Assembly (NCBI RefSeq): GCF_014489075.1
Contig: NZ_JACTGR010000001.1
Location: forward strand, 124,001-188,000
Origin: Sphingomonas sp. JC676
GTDB taxonomy: Bacteria; Pseudomonadota; Alphaproteobacteria; Sphingomonadales; Sphingomonadaceae
Length of the DNA stretch: 64,000 nucleotides
Direction: 5' to 3'
A program made the position numbers and the translations under genes. Within the stretch, counting starts at the first letter, position 1, and every line of letters starts with the position of its first letter. Below are positions 36,589 to 47,477 of this stretch, piece after piece. The notes below the pieces were generated by a model that worked only from the letters and a program-made list of their open reading frames with translations, had not been told where the DNA came from and did no database searches.

Positions 36589-36600
36589 CCTGACGTCAGG
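36589..36600. promoter_or_regulatory. 12-bp perfect palindrome upstream of ugd
   Basis: CCTGACGTCAGG, 63 nt upstream of the ugd start on the minus strand. Position suits an operator in the ugd promoter; the regulator is unknown. Confidence 0.35.
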
Positions 36601-36619
36601 GGAACGGGACGCCGGGCAT

Positions 36620-36641
36620 AAAAAAACCCGCAAGATGCGGG
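36620..36641 (-). terminator. Strong Rho-independent terminator downstream of the 20-codon frame
   Basis: Stem CCCGCA/TGCGGG (36627-36632 with 36636-36641), 3-nt loop, preceded on the plus strand by seven A, so on the minus strand the hairpin is followed by TTTTTTT. It ends a leftward transcript that does not come from ugd, which starts to the left; the only candidate on that strand is the small frame at 36730-36792. Confidence 0.85.
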
Positions 36642-36663
36642 CGGAAAAGGAAAAACTAAACCG

Positions 36664-36717
36664 TCCGGGCCGGTCAGCGCGTTTCCGACATCGGGAACGC
36701 CTCACCGCCGGCCCGGA
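36664..36717 (-). ncRNA. Two-part hairpin 3' of the 20-codon frame
   Basis: Outer stem of 10 perfect pairs (36664-36673 with 36708-36717) encloses an inner stem of 8 pairs (36679-36686 with 36693-36700) containing one mismatch on the minus strand. The element lies between the small frame's stop and the terminator and is followed on the minus strand by a T-rich stretch. This looks like a structured RNA or a double terminator. It could be the functional part of a small RNA. Confidence 0.55.
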
Positions 36718-36729
36718 AGTGGCGATCGG

Positions 36730-36792
36730 TTAGAACGGACGAATTTCTTCGCCGGTCGCGCCGTCGCGGAACAGAATGTTGAACGCGAACAT
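36730..36792 (-). CDS. Possible 20-residue peptide gene
   Basis: Reading frame of 20 codons plus TAA, translating to MFAFNILFRDGATGEEIRPF. GGGAG lies 7 nt before the ATG, and a strong terminator (36620-36641) with an elaborate hairpin (36664-36717) follows, so it looks like an independent transcription unit. The peptide is amphipathic and aromatic-rich at its N-terminus. It is too short for common gene finders. It may be a real small protein, a leader peptide or a chance frame on a regulatory RNA; I do not recognise it. Confidence 0.5.
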   Translation of the reverse strand: MFAFNILFRDGATGEEIRPF

Positions 36793-36887
36793 CTTTATTC
36801 TCCCATCGTGCGCAGCGATGCGCATCCGACCAGTTAATGTAAAATTAACCCTCGAGCAATCCGGAAAACTGCGGAGGCGAGGCTGCT

Positions 36888-38398
36888 ATGGTCTCGGAAC
36901 GACACGATTGTTTACCATTCGTTGAGCCCTGTGGCGTACCGCTATGGATGATGTCGGCACGTATCGAGCCTTCGACGCCCTCGGGTGGCGCCTCGCGCGC
37001 ACCGGCGGATCCCAATGGACCCGCCGGCTGCGACGGGCCGGGTGTGTCCGATCGCGCCGATCCTCTGGGCGCCGAACATGGCGCCGACCTCCACATGCCG
37101 CTCCGCACGCGCCGGCGCGTGCCATGGCACCGCACCAGCAACGATCGCCGCGTCGAGCAGCGTTTCTGGAGCATTCTGTGCCAGTGCGAGATCGCCAATT
37201 TCGCGACGCTGCGCCGCCATCTGGGCCGGCCTCGCGCCGACGCGCTGGTACTCGATGTCGCCCAGACCATCGTCGGCCTGTGCCCGGACATGCGGATCGT
37301 CACGGCAGGCCGCGCGCTGGTCGAGTTCGAATTCGAATGCAGCACGCCCGAGGCCGCCGCCGCGGAAGTCGAGAAGCTTCGCAAGACCTTCCAGAGCCCG
37401 CTCGATCTCGATGGCGAGCGTTATCAACTCCAGATGCATTTCGGCGTCGCCGCCGCGCCTTCGGGCGATCGGGACGACGTCCGCCTCACAGAAGCCGCCG
37501 AATCGGCACTCGAGCAGGCGCGTACCGACGGCAAGACAATCATGCTCGATCTGTCGCGCACCGATCTGGCGTTCGACAGGCTGACCTTGATGCGTGAATT
37601 GCCGCGCGCGATCGCCAATGGCGAAATGTTCTTGCAATATCAGCCCAAGGTGCACGTCCGCCGCCAGGTGATCGCCAGCGCCGAGGCGCTGGTGCGCTGG
37701 CAGCATCCCGTGCGCGGGCTGATTCTGCCGGGCGATTTCATCTCGGTCGCCGAACAGGCGGGCGAGATCGGCGCGCTCACGATCTGGGCGCTGCGCCAGG
37801 TCATAGCGGACCAGAAGATCCTCGCGGCCGACGGCCATGACATGCCGTTGTTCATCAACATCTCGGGCATGCTGCTCGCCGATGCCGGCTTCGTCGAGGA
37901 AACCTGCAAGATCATATCGCAGAACCGTGACGCCAAGCTCGGCTTCGAAATCACCGAAACCGCGGTGATCCGCGATCCGGAGAGCGCGATCCGCCATCTC
38001 CAGATGTTCGCCGACAGCGGCGTCACCCTCGCGATCGACGATTATGGCGCAGGGCTTTCCTCGCTCGCCTATCTAAAACAGCTCCCGGCAAAGGAGCTCA
38101 AGATCGACAAGATGTTCGTGATGCAGCTCACGAGCAGTAATCGCGATCCGCTGATCGTCCGCTCGACGATCGATCTCGCCCATGCGCTCGAAATGGAGGT
38201 GACCGCGGAAGGCGTCGAAACGCCGTCCGCACTGGCACTGCTCAGCGTGATGGGCTGCGACATGGTCCAGGGTTTCCTGATATCGCGCCCAATCGCCATC
38301 GACGCGTTCCGCGCCTATCTTGCCCAGGAGGGGCATCTCTCGGCGACCGGTGGCGCCCATTCGTCATTCGTCCGGCCCGAGAGCTTCTGGAAGCGCGC

Positions 38399-38402
<4 letters not shown>
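36888..38402 (+). CDS. c-di-GMP phosphodiesterase with degenerate GGDEF and EAL domains
   Basis: 504 residues. Residues about 75-225 resemble a GGDEF domain but the signature is lost (AGRALVEFEF where GGDEF would lie). The EAL domain (about 235-480) keeps the catalytic set: AEALVRW, FINISG, EITETAV, AIDDYGAG, LKIDK, AEGVET and QGFLISRP, so it is likely active. An N-terminal 70 residues rich in Pro and Gly are poorly conserved, and the true start may be later (for example 36945). Ends in GTGA overlap with the sensor kinase gene. It probably lowers c-di-GMP, which controls biofilm and polysaccharide. Confidence 0.88.
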
Positions 38403-40858
<2,456 letters not shown>

Positions 40859-40924
40859 CGCAATAGCACACCTAATGAAAAAGAAGGTCGCTCAGGTATC
40901 CACGGTTCGCGCAGGCGGCCGGCG

Positions 40925-41314
40925 ATGAATATTCTCTTCATCGAGGACGACCCGATGAACCGTCGGGTCGTGAAGGACATGCTCGACGTTGCGGGAGCCA
41001 CCATGGCGGAGGCAGCCTGGGCAGAGGAAGGCCTTGCGCGCATCGATGCCGAAACCTTCGACGTCATCCTGGTCGATCTGCGCATGCCCGGCACCGACGG
41101 CTTCGAGACGATCCGCCTGATCCGCGCCCGCGGCGACGCCAAGGCCGAGCTGCCAATCATCGTCGTGACGGCGGACACCGCGGTGGACCTGCGCGAGCGC
41201 TGCCTAGCGATCGGCGCCGACGACGTGCTGTTCAAGCCGGTCGCGATGGATGCGCTGTTCGATTCGATCGGTCGCGTTCTTGCGATACGCGGCGGCGGGG
41301 GCATGATCCTTTAG
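40925..41314 (+). CDS. Single-domain response regulator of the c-di-GMP module
   Basis: 129-residue receiver (MNILFIEDDPMNRRVVKDML): acidic pair at about 8-9, phospho-acceptor Asp in VILVDLRMPG, threonine in VVTADTAV and lysine in VLFKPVAM. No output domain. Follows the sensor kinase by 66 nt on the same strand, so the three genes 36888-41314 probably form one pathway. Stop overlaps the convergent transporter gene by 3 nt. Confidence 0.9.
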   Translation: MNILFIEDDPMNRRVVKDMLDVAGATMAEAAWAEEGLARIDAETFDVILVDLRMPGTDGFETIRLIRARGDAKAELPIIVVTADTAVDLRERCLAIGADDVLFKPVAMDALFDSIGRVLAIRGGGGMIL

Positions 41315-42588
41315 TCTTCCAATATCCGCGAATGCTTCGCGGTGTCGCGCATCCCGAGATAGGTTGCCAGCGAAATTCCAACCATTATGGTGACATACCA
41401 ATAGAAGCCGCGTTCCCAGCCGGCATCCTTGAACCACAAGGCGGCATAAGGCGCGGTCCCGCCGAAGATCGCATTGGCGAGCGCATAGGGCAAAGCCACG
41501 CCGAGCGTTCGGATATGCGCCGGGAACAGCTCCGCCTTCACCACCGCATTTATCGACGTGTACCCCGTGACGATCACCAGCGCCCCGGTCATCAGCGCGA
41601 ACGCGGTCAGCCCGTCGCGCACGCCCTCCAGCGCCACGAAGATCGGATAGGTGAGCAGCACGCCCAGCACGCCGAACGCGACCATCAGCGGCTTGCGCCC
41701 GATCCGGTCGGACAGCGCGCCCGCGAGCGGCTGGATCGCCATGAACACGAACAGAGCCGCCGCATTGACCTGCGTCGCCGCCGCGTCCGAAAAGCCAGCG
41801 GTCTTCTTGAGGAAGGCGATCGGGTAGATCGTATAGGCGTAGAAGGCGAGCGTGCCGCCTGCGGTCAGCAGCATCACCACCGCCGCCTCGCGCGGATGCT
41901 GGAGGAACAAGGCAGTGAAGCTCGATTTCTGCGCAGTGTCGCGCTTCTCGTAACTCTCGGTCTCGGCGAGCCGCCGCCTGAGCCAGAAGACGAGCAACGC
42001 GAGCACGCCGCCCACCGCGAAGGGAATCCGCCAGCCCCATTCCTTCAGCTCGGCTTCGGGCAGCGCGGACTGCAGCGCCAGCAGCACTACCAGCGCGACG
42101 AGCTGACCCGATATCAGCGTCACATATTGGAAGCTGGAGAAGAAGCCGCGGTGCCGCTTGCCCGCCATCTCCGAGAGATAGGTCGCGCTCGCGCCATATT
42201 CACCGCCGAGCGACAGCCCCTGGAGCAGCCGCGCCGCGATCAGCGACGCCGTCGCCAGCCAGCCGATCTCCGCATAGCCCGGCGTCAGCGCGATCATCAG
42301 CGATCCGACACACATCAAGGTCACCGACAGCGTCAGCCCGGCCTTGCGCCCGCGCCGGTCGCCATAGACCCCCATCAGCCAACCTCCGATCGGCCGCATG
42401 AAGAAGCCGACCGCGAACACCGCCCAGGCGTTCAGGTCCTTGGCGGCGTTGTCCGGGAAGAAATGCGGTGCCAGATAGCTGGCGAGCACGGCATAGGCAT
42501 ACCAGTCATACCATTCGACGAGGTTGCCCGCCGATCCCCCCAGGATCGAGCGGAGCCGATGGCGGGGCGCGGGTGTGGATGGCGTCAT
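41311..42588 (-). CDS. MFS transporter of the metabolite:H+ symporter family (KgtP-like)
   Basis: 425 residues with about 12 hydrophobic helices. GNLVEWYDWYAYA near residue 21, FMRPIGGWLMGVYGDRRGR near 62 and RLLQGLSLGGEYGAS near 119 are the marks of the metabolite:H+ symporter group, which includes the alpha-ketoglutarate permease KgtP. Substrate probably a dicarboxylate but not certain. Convergent with the receiver gene. Confidence 0.88.
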   Translation of the reverse strand: MTPSTPAPRHRLRSILGGSAGNLVEWYDWYAYAVLASYLAPHFFPDNAAKDLNAWAVFAVGFFMRPIGGWLMGVYGDRRGRKAGLTLSVTLMCVGSLMIALTPGYAEIGWLATASLIAARLLQGLSLGGEYGASATYLSEMAGKRHRGFFSSFQYVTLISGQLVALVVLLALQSALPEAELKEWGWRIPFAVGGVLALLVFWLRRRLAETESYEKRDTAQKSSFTALFLQHPREAAVVMLLTAGGTLAFYAYTIYPIAFLKKTAGFSDAAATQVNAAALFVFMAIQPLAGALSDRIGRKPLMVAFGVLGVLLTYPIFVALEGVRDGLTAFALMTGALVIVTGYTSINAVVKAELFPAHIRTLGVALPYALANAIFGGTAPYAALWFKDAGWERGFYWYVTIMVGISLATYLGMRDTAKHSRILED

Positions 42589-42672
42589 CGGGCGTACTAT
42601 AGCAACGCCCCGCCCGCCGGGAAGTCACGCAGGACACGGCGAGCGGGACGCGCGTGGCGGTCGAGGGAGACT

Positions 42673-43572
42673 CTACCGCGCGATTCCGATCGTCGCCGTC
42701 GCCGTGTAGCCGGCGGAGACGCTGCCGCTCATCGCCGGGGTCTGCTGCGCGATCTGGGCGGCGCTGTTGTCGCCGAAGACATTGTCGCCGTTGAGCGAGA
42801 CGCCGGCGAAGTTGCTGATGCTGGAGGTATAGCCGCTCGCGCCATTGTACACCGTCGAGCAGACCGCGCTCGGCATCGCGAACTGCGACACCAGCACCGC
42901 ATAGCGTCCTCCGGTTGCCGTCGCGAGGCTGGAGAAGACCTCGAAATGGATGTGCGGCCAGCGCCCGGCATAACAGCCCGGGAAGATGGTGGTGAAGCTT
43001 ACCTGGCCATTGGCATCGGTCACGCCGACGCCGCGCAGATAGCTCTCGTTCGGCAGGTCGTAGAGCGAGTATTTGCCGCTTCGGTCGCAGTGCCAGATGT
43101 AGACGGCATAGCCCGCCAGTGGGGCGCAGCTTGCATTCACGTTCACCACCGTGATGGTCAGCGTCACCTGCACGCCGTCCGCTGTGGCGGTCGAGGATCC
43201 GATGAAGCTCGAGCGGATGTCGCTGCGCACCACGTTGCTCGCGGTGAGCGCGTTCGAAGTGAGCCCGCTCGACGTGTTGGTGCCGTCGGCCGGGTAGGGG
43301 CCGTTAGTCTCGGTCGGGTCGGCGATGCACGTGCCGCTGCTCGGGGTTGGTGTGGAAGTAGGGCTCGGGGTGGGGCTGGGCGTCGGTGTCGGCACCGGCG
43401 TGGCAGTGCCGGTCGTTGCCACGCTGCCCGACCCGCCGCTGTCGCACGCGGCGAGCAGCGCTACGGTGCCCGCGCCGGTGAACCAGCGCAGCGCATGCCG
43501 CCGGGTAGCGAGCGCTTCCATTGCCTTAAGATCCTGGGCGAGGCCCAGATCGTGGTCGTCATGATGTTGCAT
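42673..43572 (-). CDS. Intradiol ring-cleavage dioxygenase-like lipoprotein
   Basis: 299 residues. Signal region ends in lipobox LLAAC (near residue 33), followed by a linker of about 25 residues rich in Pro, Thr and Ser. The C-terminal domain has TETNGPYPADG, DRSGKYSLYDL and CYAGRWPHIHFEVF, containing the Tyr and His residues that hold the non-haem iron in protocatechuate and catechol dioxygenases. Cell-envelope forms of this fold are known, but the substrate here is unknown. Start at 43572 is chosen because the earlier in-frame start lacks similarity. Confidence 0.82.
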   Translation of the reverse strand: MQHHDDHDLGLAQDLKAMEALATRRHALRWFTGAGTVALLAACDSGGSGSVATTGTATPVPTPTPSPTPSPTSTPTPSSGTCIADPTETNGPYPADGTNTSSGLTSNALTASNVVRSDIRSSFIGSSTATADGVQVTLTITVVNVNASCAPLAGYAVYIWHCDRSGKYSLYDLPNESYLRGVGVTDANGQVSFTTIFPGCYAGRWPHIHFEVFSSLATATGGRYAVLVSQFAMPSAVCSTVYNGASGYTSSISNFAGVSLNGDNVFGDNSAAQIAQQTPAMSGSVSAGYTATATIGIAR

Positions 43573-43735
43573 TGCGGTCTCCCGTTTCGGAAGCTGGTGT
43601 CGCCGCGCCATCCTGCACGCCGATTTCGCCGCATCGCGCTATGTTTCAGCAGGTTGCAGCGGCGGGGATTGCGCTCGACCGCGTAATCGGGTTGGACGGG
43701 CGGAATAAGCCAATCGAGACGAGGATTCAGGCCAA

Positions 43736-44299
43736 ATGCATCGTTATCTGCTCGCCGGAATGGCCGCGTTGGCATTGGCCGGCTGCCAGTCTGCCGCCGA
43801 GAAGCATGCCGCGGAAACCGGCGAGGTCGACGTCGCCAATGTCTCGGTCGACGAGCTTTCGAAGGTGATGAAGGCCGCACGCGCGAAGACCGAGCTCCAG
43901 CCCGGCATCTGGGCGACACAGATGCACGTCGTTTCGTCCGACCTCTCCGCTTTCAAGGGCGAGGATCGCGCGGCGCAACAAGAGGCCATTGGGCGCCAGG
44001 AACACCAGAGCACCAGCTGCCGCAAGGCCGACGAGCTCAAGCCGCTCGACATCCGCAACCTGGAACAGGTCGCCGGCACCTGCTCGGTCGCGCGCTATGT
44101 CGCCAAGGACGGCAAGATCGACGCGAACATTCAGTGCACGAAGGACGGCGCCGGGACGACCACGGTCCTCGCCTCGGGTACGATGAGCAAGACCGCGTTC
44201 GACGTTATGATCTCTCAAGAGACCGGCAAGCCGGGCGATCAGGGCTATGTCGCGATCAAGCTCCGGGCGACGGGCAAGCGCACCGGCGCCTGCAGCTGA
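43736..44299 (+). CDS. DUF3617-like lipoprotein
   Basis: 187 residues, signal peptide with lipobox LAGC (cysteine near residue 17). The mature domain (LQPGIWATQMHV ... CRKADELKPLDI ... KRTGACS) resembles DUF3617, a family of secreted proteins common in sphingomonads with conserved cysteines. Function unknown. Its stop is one base from the stop of the convergent sensor kinase. Confidence 0.78.
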   Translation: MHRYLLAGMAALALAGCQSAAEKHAAETGEVDVANVSVDELSKVMKAARAKTELQPGIWATQMHVVSSDLSAFKGEDRAAQQEAIGRQEHQSTSCRKADELKPLDIRNLEQVAGTCSVARYVAKDGKIDANIQCTKDGAGTTTVLASGTMSKTAFDVMISQETGKPGDQGYVAIKLRATGKRTGACS

Positions 44300-44300
44300 G

Positions 44301-45569
44301 CTATTCGGCGGGCAGCCGCACGCGGACACGTCCGCCGCCTTCGGCGCGGTTCTCCAAGGTCACCTGGCCGCCATGCGCTTCGGCGATCGAGCGGACGATC
44401 GCCAGCCCCAGCCCAGTGCCCCCGGTCGCGCGGTTGCGCGAGCTCTCGCCGCGCACGAACGGGGAGAATAGCGCTTCGGTGCGGGCGGGATCGAAGCCGG
44501 GGCCGTCGTCGTTGATCACCGCCTCGACCCAGCCGGGCTCCAGCGACCAGCGGATCCGCGCGCGCTCGCCATAGCGCACCGCATTCTCGATCAGGTTGGC
44601 GAACAGCCGCCGGAGCGCCGAAGGATCGCCGCGCACCACAGCGCGCGGACCCGTAGCGACTTCCACCGGCGTTCCAGCCGTGCCCAGATCGTCGGCCAGA
44701 CTCTCGATCAGGCTGCCCAGGTCCAGCCTTGTATGCGCCGCCCCGGCGCGGTCGTCGCGGACGAAGCGCACCGTCGCGCCCAGCATCTCGCGCATCTCGT
44801 CGATATCCGCCGAAGCGCGTTCGCGCGCCGCCTCGGGTAGTTGCTCGACCCAGAAGGCGATGCGCGAGAGCGGCGTGCCCAGATCGTGCGCGATTGCCGC
44901 CAGCATCGCGCTGCGGCCCTGCGCCTGGTGCAGGATGCGGCCTTGCATCGCCTCGATCGCCTGGGCCAGCTCGCGCACTTCGCGCGGGCCACCCCCCGGC
45001 ATCGGCTCGGGCACCCCCAGCCGCGCGCGCTTGGCGGCGGCGGCGAGGTCGCGGATCGGTCGCGAGATGCGCTGCGCGATGAACCAGGCGGGCACTGCTA
45101 GCGCCAACAGGGTCAGCAGCGCCGCGATCAGCGTGAAGACATGCCAATGGGTGAAGGGCGGCGGACGCATAGAGCGTGCGACGCGCCAGCCTTTCGGGCC
45201 ATGCCACCCCACCGTGAAATCGCCCCGCACCTCGCTGGTTTCGAAAAAGGTGGGTTCGTCATAGAGCCCGGCGACATCGCTCCGCGGCACGCCCAGCGCG
45301 ACGGCGATCTGCCCGTCCAGCATCGGATTGGGCTGCTGACGCGGTCCGCCGATCGGCGGATTGGCGGAGTCGGTGACGTCAAGGCGTCGCCAATTTCCGG
45401 CATGGCCGCTTTCGCCGCGCAGGACCCTGGCGATCTCCGCGATCGGAACGGGGGCGGGGCGGGGCGGGGGGCCGCGAAAGGTGATGGCGAACTGCATCGC
45501 CGTCGCCACCGCCACCGCGGCGATCACGAGCAGCGCGATCGGCACCGCGGTCGAGCGCGGCGCTCTCAC
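44301..45569 (-). CDS. Sensor histidine kinase (EnvZ-like)
   Basis: 422 residues. Two membrane helices (near 8-28 and 135-165), HAMP (about 165-215), HisKA with IAHDLGTPLSRIAFW, and HATPase_c with NLIENAVRYG, NDDGPGFDP and GGTGLGLAIVRSI. Start overlaps the response-regulator stop as ATGA, so the pair is coupled. The signal is unknown. Confidence 0.9.
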   Translation of the reverse strand: MRAPRSTAVPIALLVIAAVAVATAMQFAITFRGPPPRPAPVPIAEIARVLRGESGHAGNWRRLDVTDSANPPIGGPRQQPNPMLDGQIAVALGVPRSDVAGLYDEPTFFETSEVRGDFTVGWHGPKGWRVARSMRPPPFTHWHVFTLIAALLTLLALAVPAWFIAQRISRPIRDLAAAAKRARLGVPEPMPGGGPREVRELAQAIEAMQGRILHQAQGRSAMLAAIAHDLGTPLSRIAFWVEQLPEAARERASADIDEMREMLGATVRFVRDDRAGAAHTRLDLGSLIESLADDLGTAGTPVEVATGPRAVVRGDPSALRRLFANLIENAVRYGERARIRWSLEPGWVEAVINDDGPGFDPARTEALFSPFVRGESSRNRATGGTGLGLAIVRSIAEAHGGQVTLENRAEGGGRVRVRLPAE

Positions 45570-46303
45570 CTGCCGCTCACTTCGGCGACGAACATATAGC
45601 CTTCGTTGCGGATCGTGCGGATCAGATCCTCGGCGCCTGGCCGCGCGAGTTTCTTGCGCAGGCGGCTCAACTGCACGTCGATCGCGCGGTCGAACTGCTC
45701 GGCCATGGGCCCGCGCGAGAAATCGAGCAGCGCATCGCGGGTCAGCACCCGCCGCGGCCGCTCGACCAGCGCGAGCAACAGCCGAAACTCGCCGTCGGAC
45801 AGGTTGATCAGCACCCCGTCCGGATCATAGAGCTGCCGCCCCACCGGATCGAGCCGCCAGCCCGCGAAGCGCAGGAAGCTGCGCTCGACGATTCGGGAGG
45901 CGCCGGCATCGCTCCGGCTCCTGCGCAGCACCGATCGGATTCGTGCCAGCAACTCGCGCGGGTTGGCCGGCTTGGCGATATAATCGTCTGCGCCCATCTC
46001 GAGCCCGACGATCCTGTCGACGTCCTCGCCGATCACCGAATGCAGGATTACCGCCGGTCCCGTTTCGCGGTCGAGCCCGCGCAATATGGTCAGACCGTCC
46101 TCGCCGGGCATCATCAGGTCGAGCACCACCAACGCATAGTCGTGCCGGGCCAGCGCCGCCCGCATCTCCACGCCGCCCGAGGCGGTATCGACGACATAGC
46201 CGTGCTGCGACAGGAACGCGGCGGTCAGCTCGCGGATTCCGGGATCGTCGTCGACGATCAACAGGCGGGTTTCCAGATCCAAGGCGTGGGCGGGCTGCAT
46301 CAT
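45566..46303 (-). CDS. OmpR-family response regulator
   Basis: 245 residues (start at 46303 or the adjacent ATG at 46300). Receiver with VDDDPG near residue 20, phospho-acceptor in LVVLDLMMPG, and K in DYIAKPANP; winged-helix domain with LINLSDGEFRLLLALVERP and RAIDVQLSRLRKKL. Coupled to the kinase gene that follows on the same strand. No strong Shine-Dalgarno is seen upstream, so the start remains uncertain by a few residues. Targets not identified. Confidence 0.9.
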   Translation of the reverse strand: MMQPAHALDLETRLLIVDDDPGIRELTAAFLSQHGYVVDTASGGVEMRAALARHDYALVVLDLMMPGEDGLTILRGLDRETGPAVILHSVIGEDVDRIVGLEMGADDYIAKPANPRELLARIRSVLRRSRSDAGASRIVERSFLRFAGWRLDPVGRQLYDPDGVLINLSDGEFRLLLALVERPRRVLTRDALLDFSRGPMAEQFDRAIDVQLSRLRKKLARPGAEDLIRTIRNEGYMFVAEVSGR

Positions 46304-46428
46304 CCATGGGGAAGTGATCGGCGAACCTATCGGGCGCGTTGCACCGCTGCAATCTGGTGTAATATGGGGCAGGTGTGGTATGCGGGCCACAGCCCTTCTC
46401 CTGCGGGCCGCGCTTTTCCTACGCCTCC

Positions 46429-46449
46429 GCCCTTGAAAAAGGGGCTTTT
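46429..46449 (+). promoter_or_regulatory. Terminator-like hairpin in the rpsU leader
   Basis: GCCCTT at 46429-46434 can pair with AAGGGGC at 46439-46445 (one bulged G), followed by TTTTC. It lies about 90 nt before the rpsU start. No plus-strand gene is upstream, so it may attenuate rpsU or be part of its promoter leader. Confidence 0.35.
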
Positions 46450-46535
46450 CACTGATAGGTGCCCGCCACGACGCCGCAACTCCGGTTCCGGCGAACCCTT
46501 TTCTATTGAATATGCGATCGGAGCATTACGGCTTT

Positions 46536-46742
46536 ATGCAAATCATCGTCCGCGACAACAATGTCGACCAGGCGCTGCGCGCGCTCAAGAAGAAGCTGCA
46601 GCGCGAGGGCGTCTATCGCGAGATGAAGCTGCGCCGTCACTACGAGAAGCCCAGCGAGAAGCGCGCCCGCGAGCGCGCCGCCGCGGTTCGCCGCGCGCGC
46701 AAGCTCGAGCGCAAGCGCGTGGAGCGCGACAGCGCCCGGTAA
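46536..46742 (+). CDS. rpsU: 30S ribosomal protein S21
   Basis: 68 residues, highly basic. [20 protein letters not shown] and the Arg-rich C-terminus are typical S21. The ATG at 46536 starts the family sequence; the frame extends to 46506 upstream. GGAG lies about 12 nt before the start, and a GC-rich hairpin follows the stop. Part of the small ribosomal subunit, aids initiation in organisms that keep it. Confidence 0.96.
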   Translation: MQIIVRDNNVDQALRALKKKLQREGVYREMKLRRHYEKPSEKRARERAAAVRRARKLERKRVERDSAR

Positions 46743-46752
46743 GCCTGCGTCG

Positions 46753-46776
46753 CCTCGTGCGCCCGCGCGCACGAGG
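46753..46776 (+). terminator. Possible terminator after rpsU
   Basis: 9-bp perfect stem (CCTCGTGCG, 46753-46761, with 46768-46776). The T-run comes only after a further 10 nt (CTTTT at 46786-46790), so termination is uncertain. It sits 10 nt past the rpsU stop. Confidence 0.45.
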
Positions 46777-46799
46777 AACCTGCGACTTTTGTGACTTTA

Positions 46800-46815
46800 G
46801 GGTAACTGGTTACCC
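46800..46815 (+). promoter_or_regulatory. 16-nt palindrome next to the FKBP ribosome-binding site
   Basis: GGGTAACTGGTTACCC has perfect 7-nt arms around TG. It ends 3 nt before the GGAG Shine-Dalgarno (46819-46822) of the FKBP gene. It could be a repressor operator at a nearby promoter or an RNA hairpin limiting translation. Confidence 0.4.
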
Positions 46816-46829
46816 GTCGGAGCCCATCC

Positions 46830-47453
46830 ATGTCCGTGACCGCCGTTCCGCTCCAGCCCGTCAAGCGGGCGTATAAGGTCTGGCTGTGGATCGGTGTGCT
46901 CGCCGCGATCGCGCTGGCCTTTGGTCTGGCATGGGTCGGCACGCGCAGCGCGGTGGCGGCAAAACTGCCGAACGACCAGTTCCTCGCCTGGCACAAGGGC
47001 CAGTCGGGCATCCAGACGACGGCGTCCGGCCTGCAATATCAGGTGATCAAGCCCGGCAGCGGTCCGACCGCCGCCGAACAGGACGGTGTGTCGTTGAAGA
47101 TCCACGGCATCCTGCGCGACGGATCCGACTTCCAGGAAGCAGCACCGATGCGCTTTCAGGTCGGTCAGCCCATGATTCCCGGCTTCACCGAAGGCGTGAA
47201 GCTGATGAAGAAGGGCGCGAAATACCGTTTCTGGCTGCCGCCGAACCTTGGCTATGGCGCGGAACCGGGCGGCCAGCACGAACTCGCCGACAAGGTGCTG
47301 ATCTTCGACGTAGAGATGCAGGATCTCGTCCCCGCCGCCGTCATCCAGCAGATGATGATGCAGCAGATGATGCAGCAGGGCGGTGGCCAGGGCGGTCCCC
47401 AAGGTGGTCCGCCCGCGGGCGGAGCGGCCGGCCCGCCGCCTTCCGAGCGCTGA
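46830..47453 (+). CDS. Membrane-anchored FKBP-type peptidyl-prolyl isomerase
   Basis: 207 residues. One N-terminal membrane helix (about 17-38), then the FKBP domain (about 70-165) with GLQYQVIKPGSGPTA, PMIPGFTEGVKLMKKG and LPPNLGYGAE, and a tail rich in Gln, Met, Gly and Pro (QQMMMQQMMQQGGG). It probably folds exported proteins at the inner membrane's periplasmic face. Lies downstream of rpsU with a palindrome at its ribosome site. Family sure; the tail's role is unknown. Confidence 0.9.
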   Translation: MSVTAVPLQPVKRAYKVWLWIGVLAAIALAFGLAWVGTRSAVAAKLPNDQFLAWHKGQSGIQTTASGLQYQVIKPGSGPTAAEQDGVSLKIHGILRDGSDFQEAAPMRFQVGQPMIPGFTEGVKLMKKGAKYRFWLPPNLGYGAEPGGQHELADKVLIFDVEMQDLVPAAVIQQMMMQQMMQQGGGQGGPQGGPPAGGAAGPPPSER

Positions 47454-47477
47454 TCGGCTTTCGATTCCCTCGCATCG

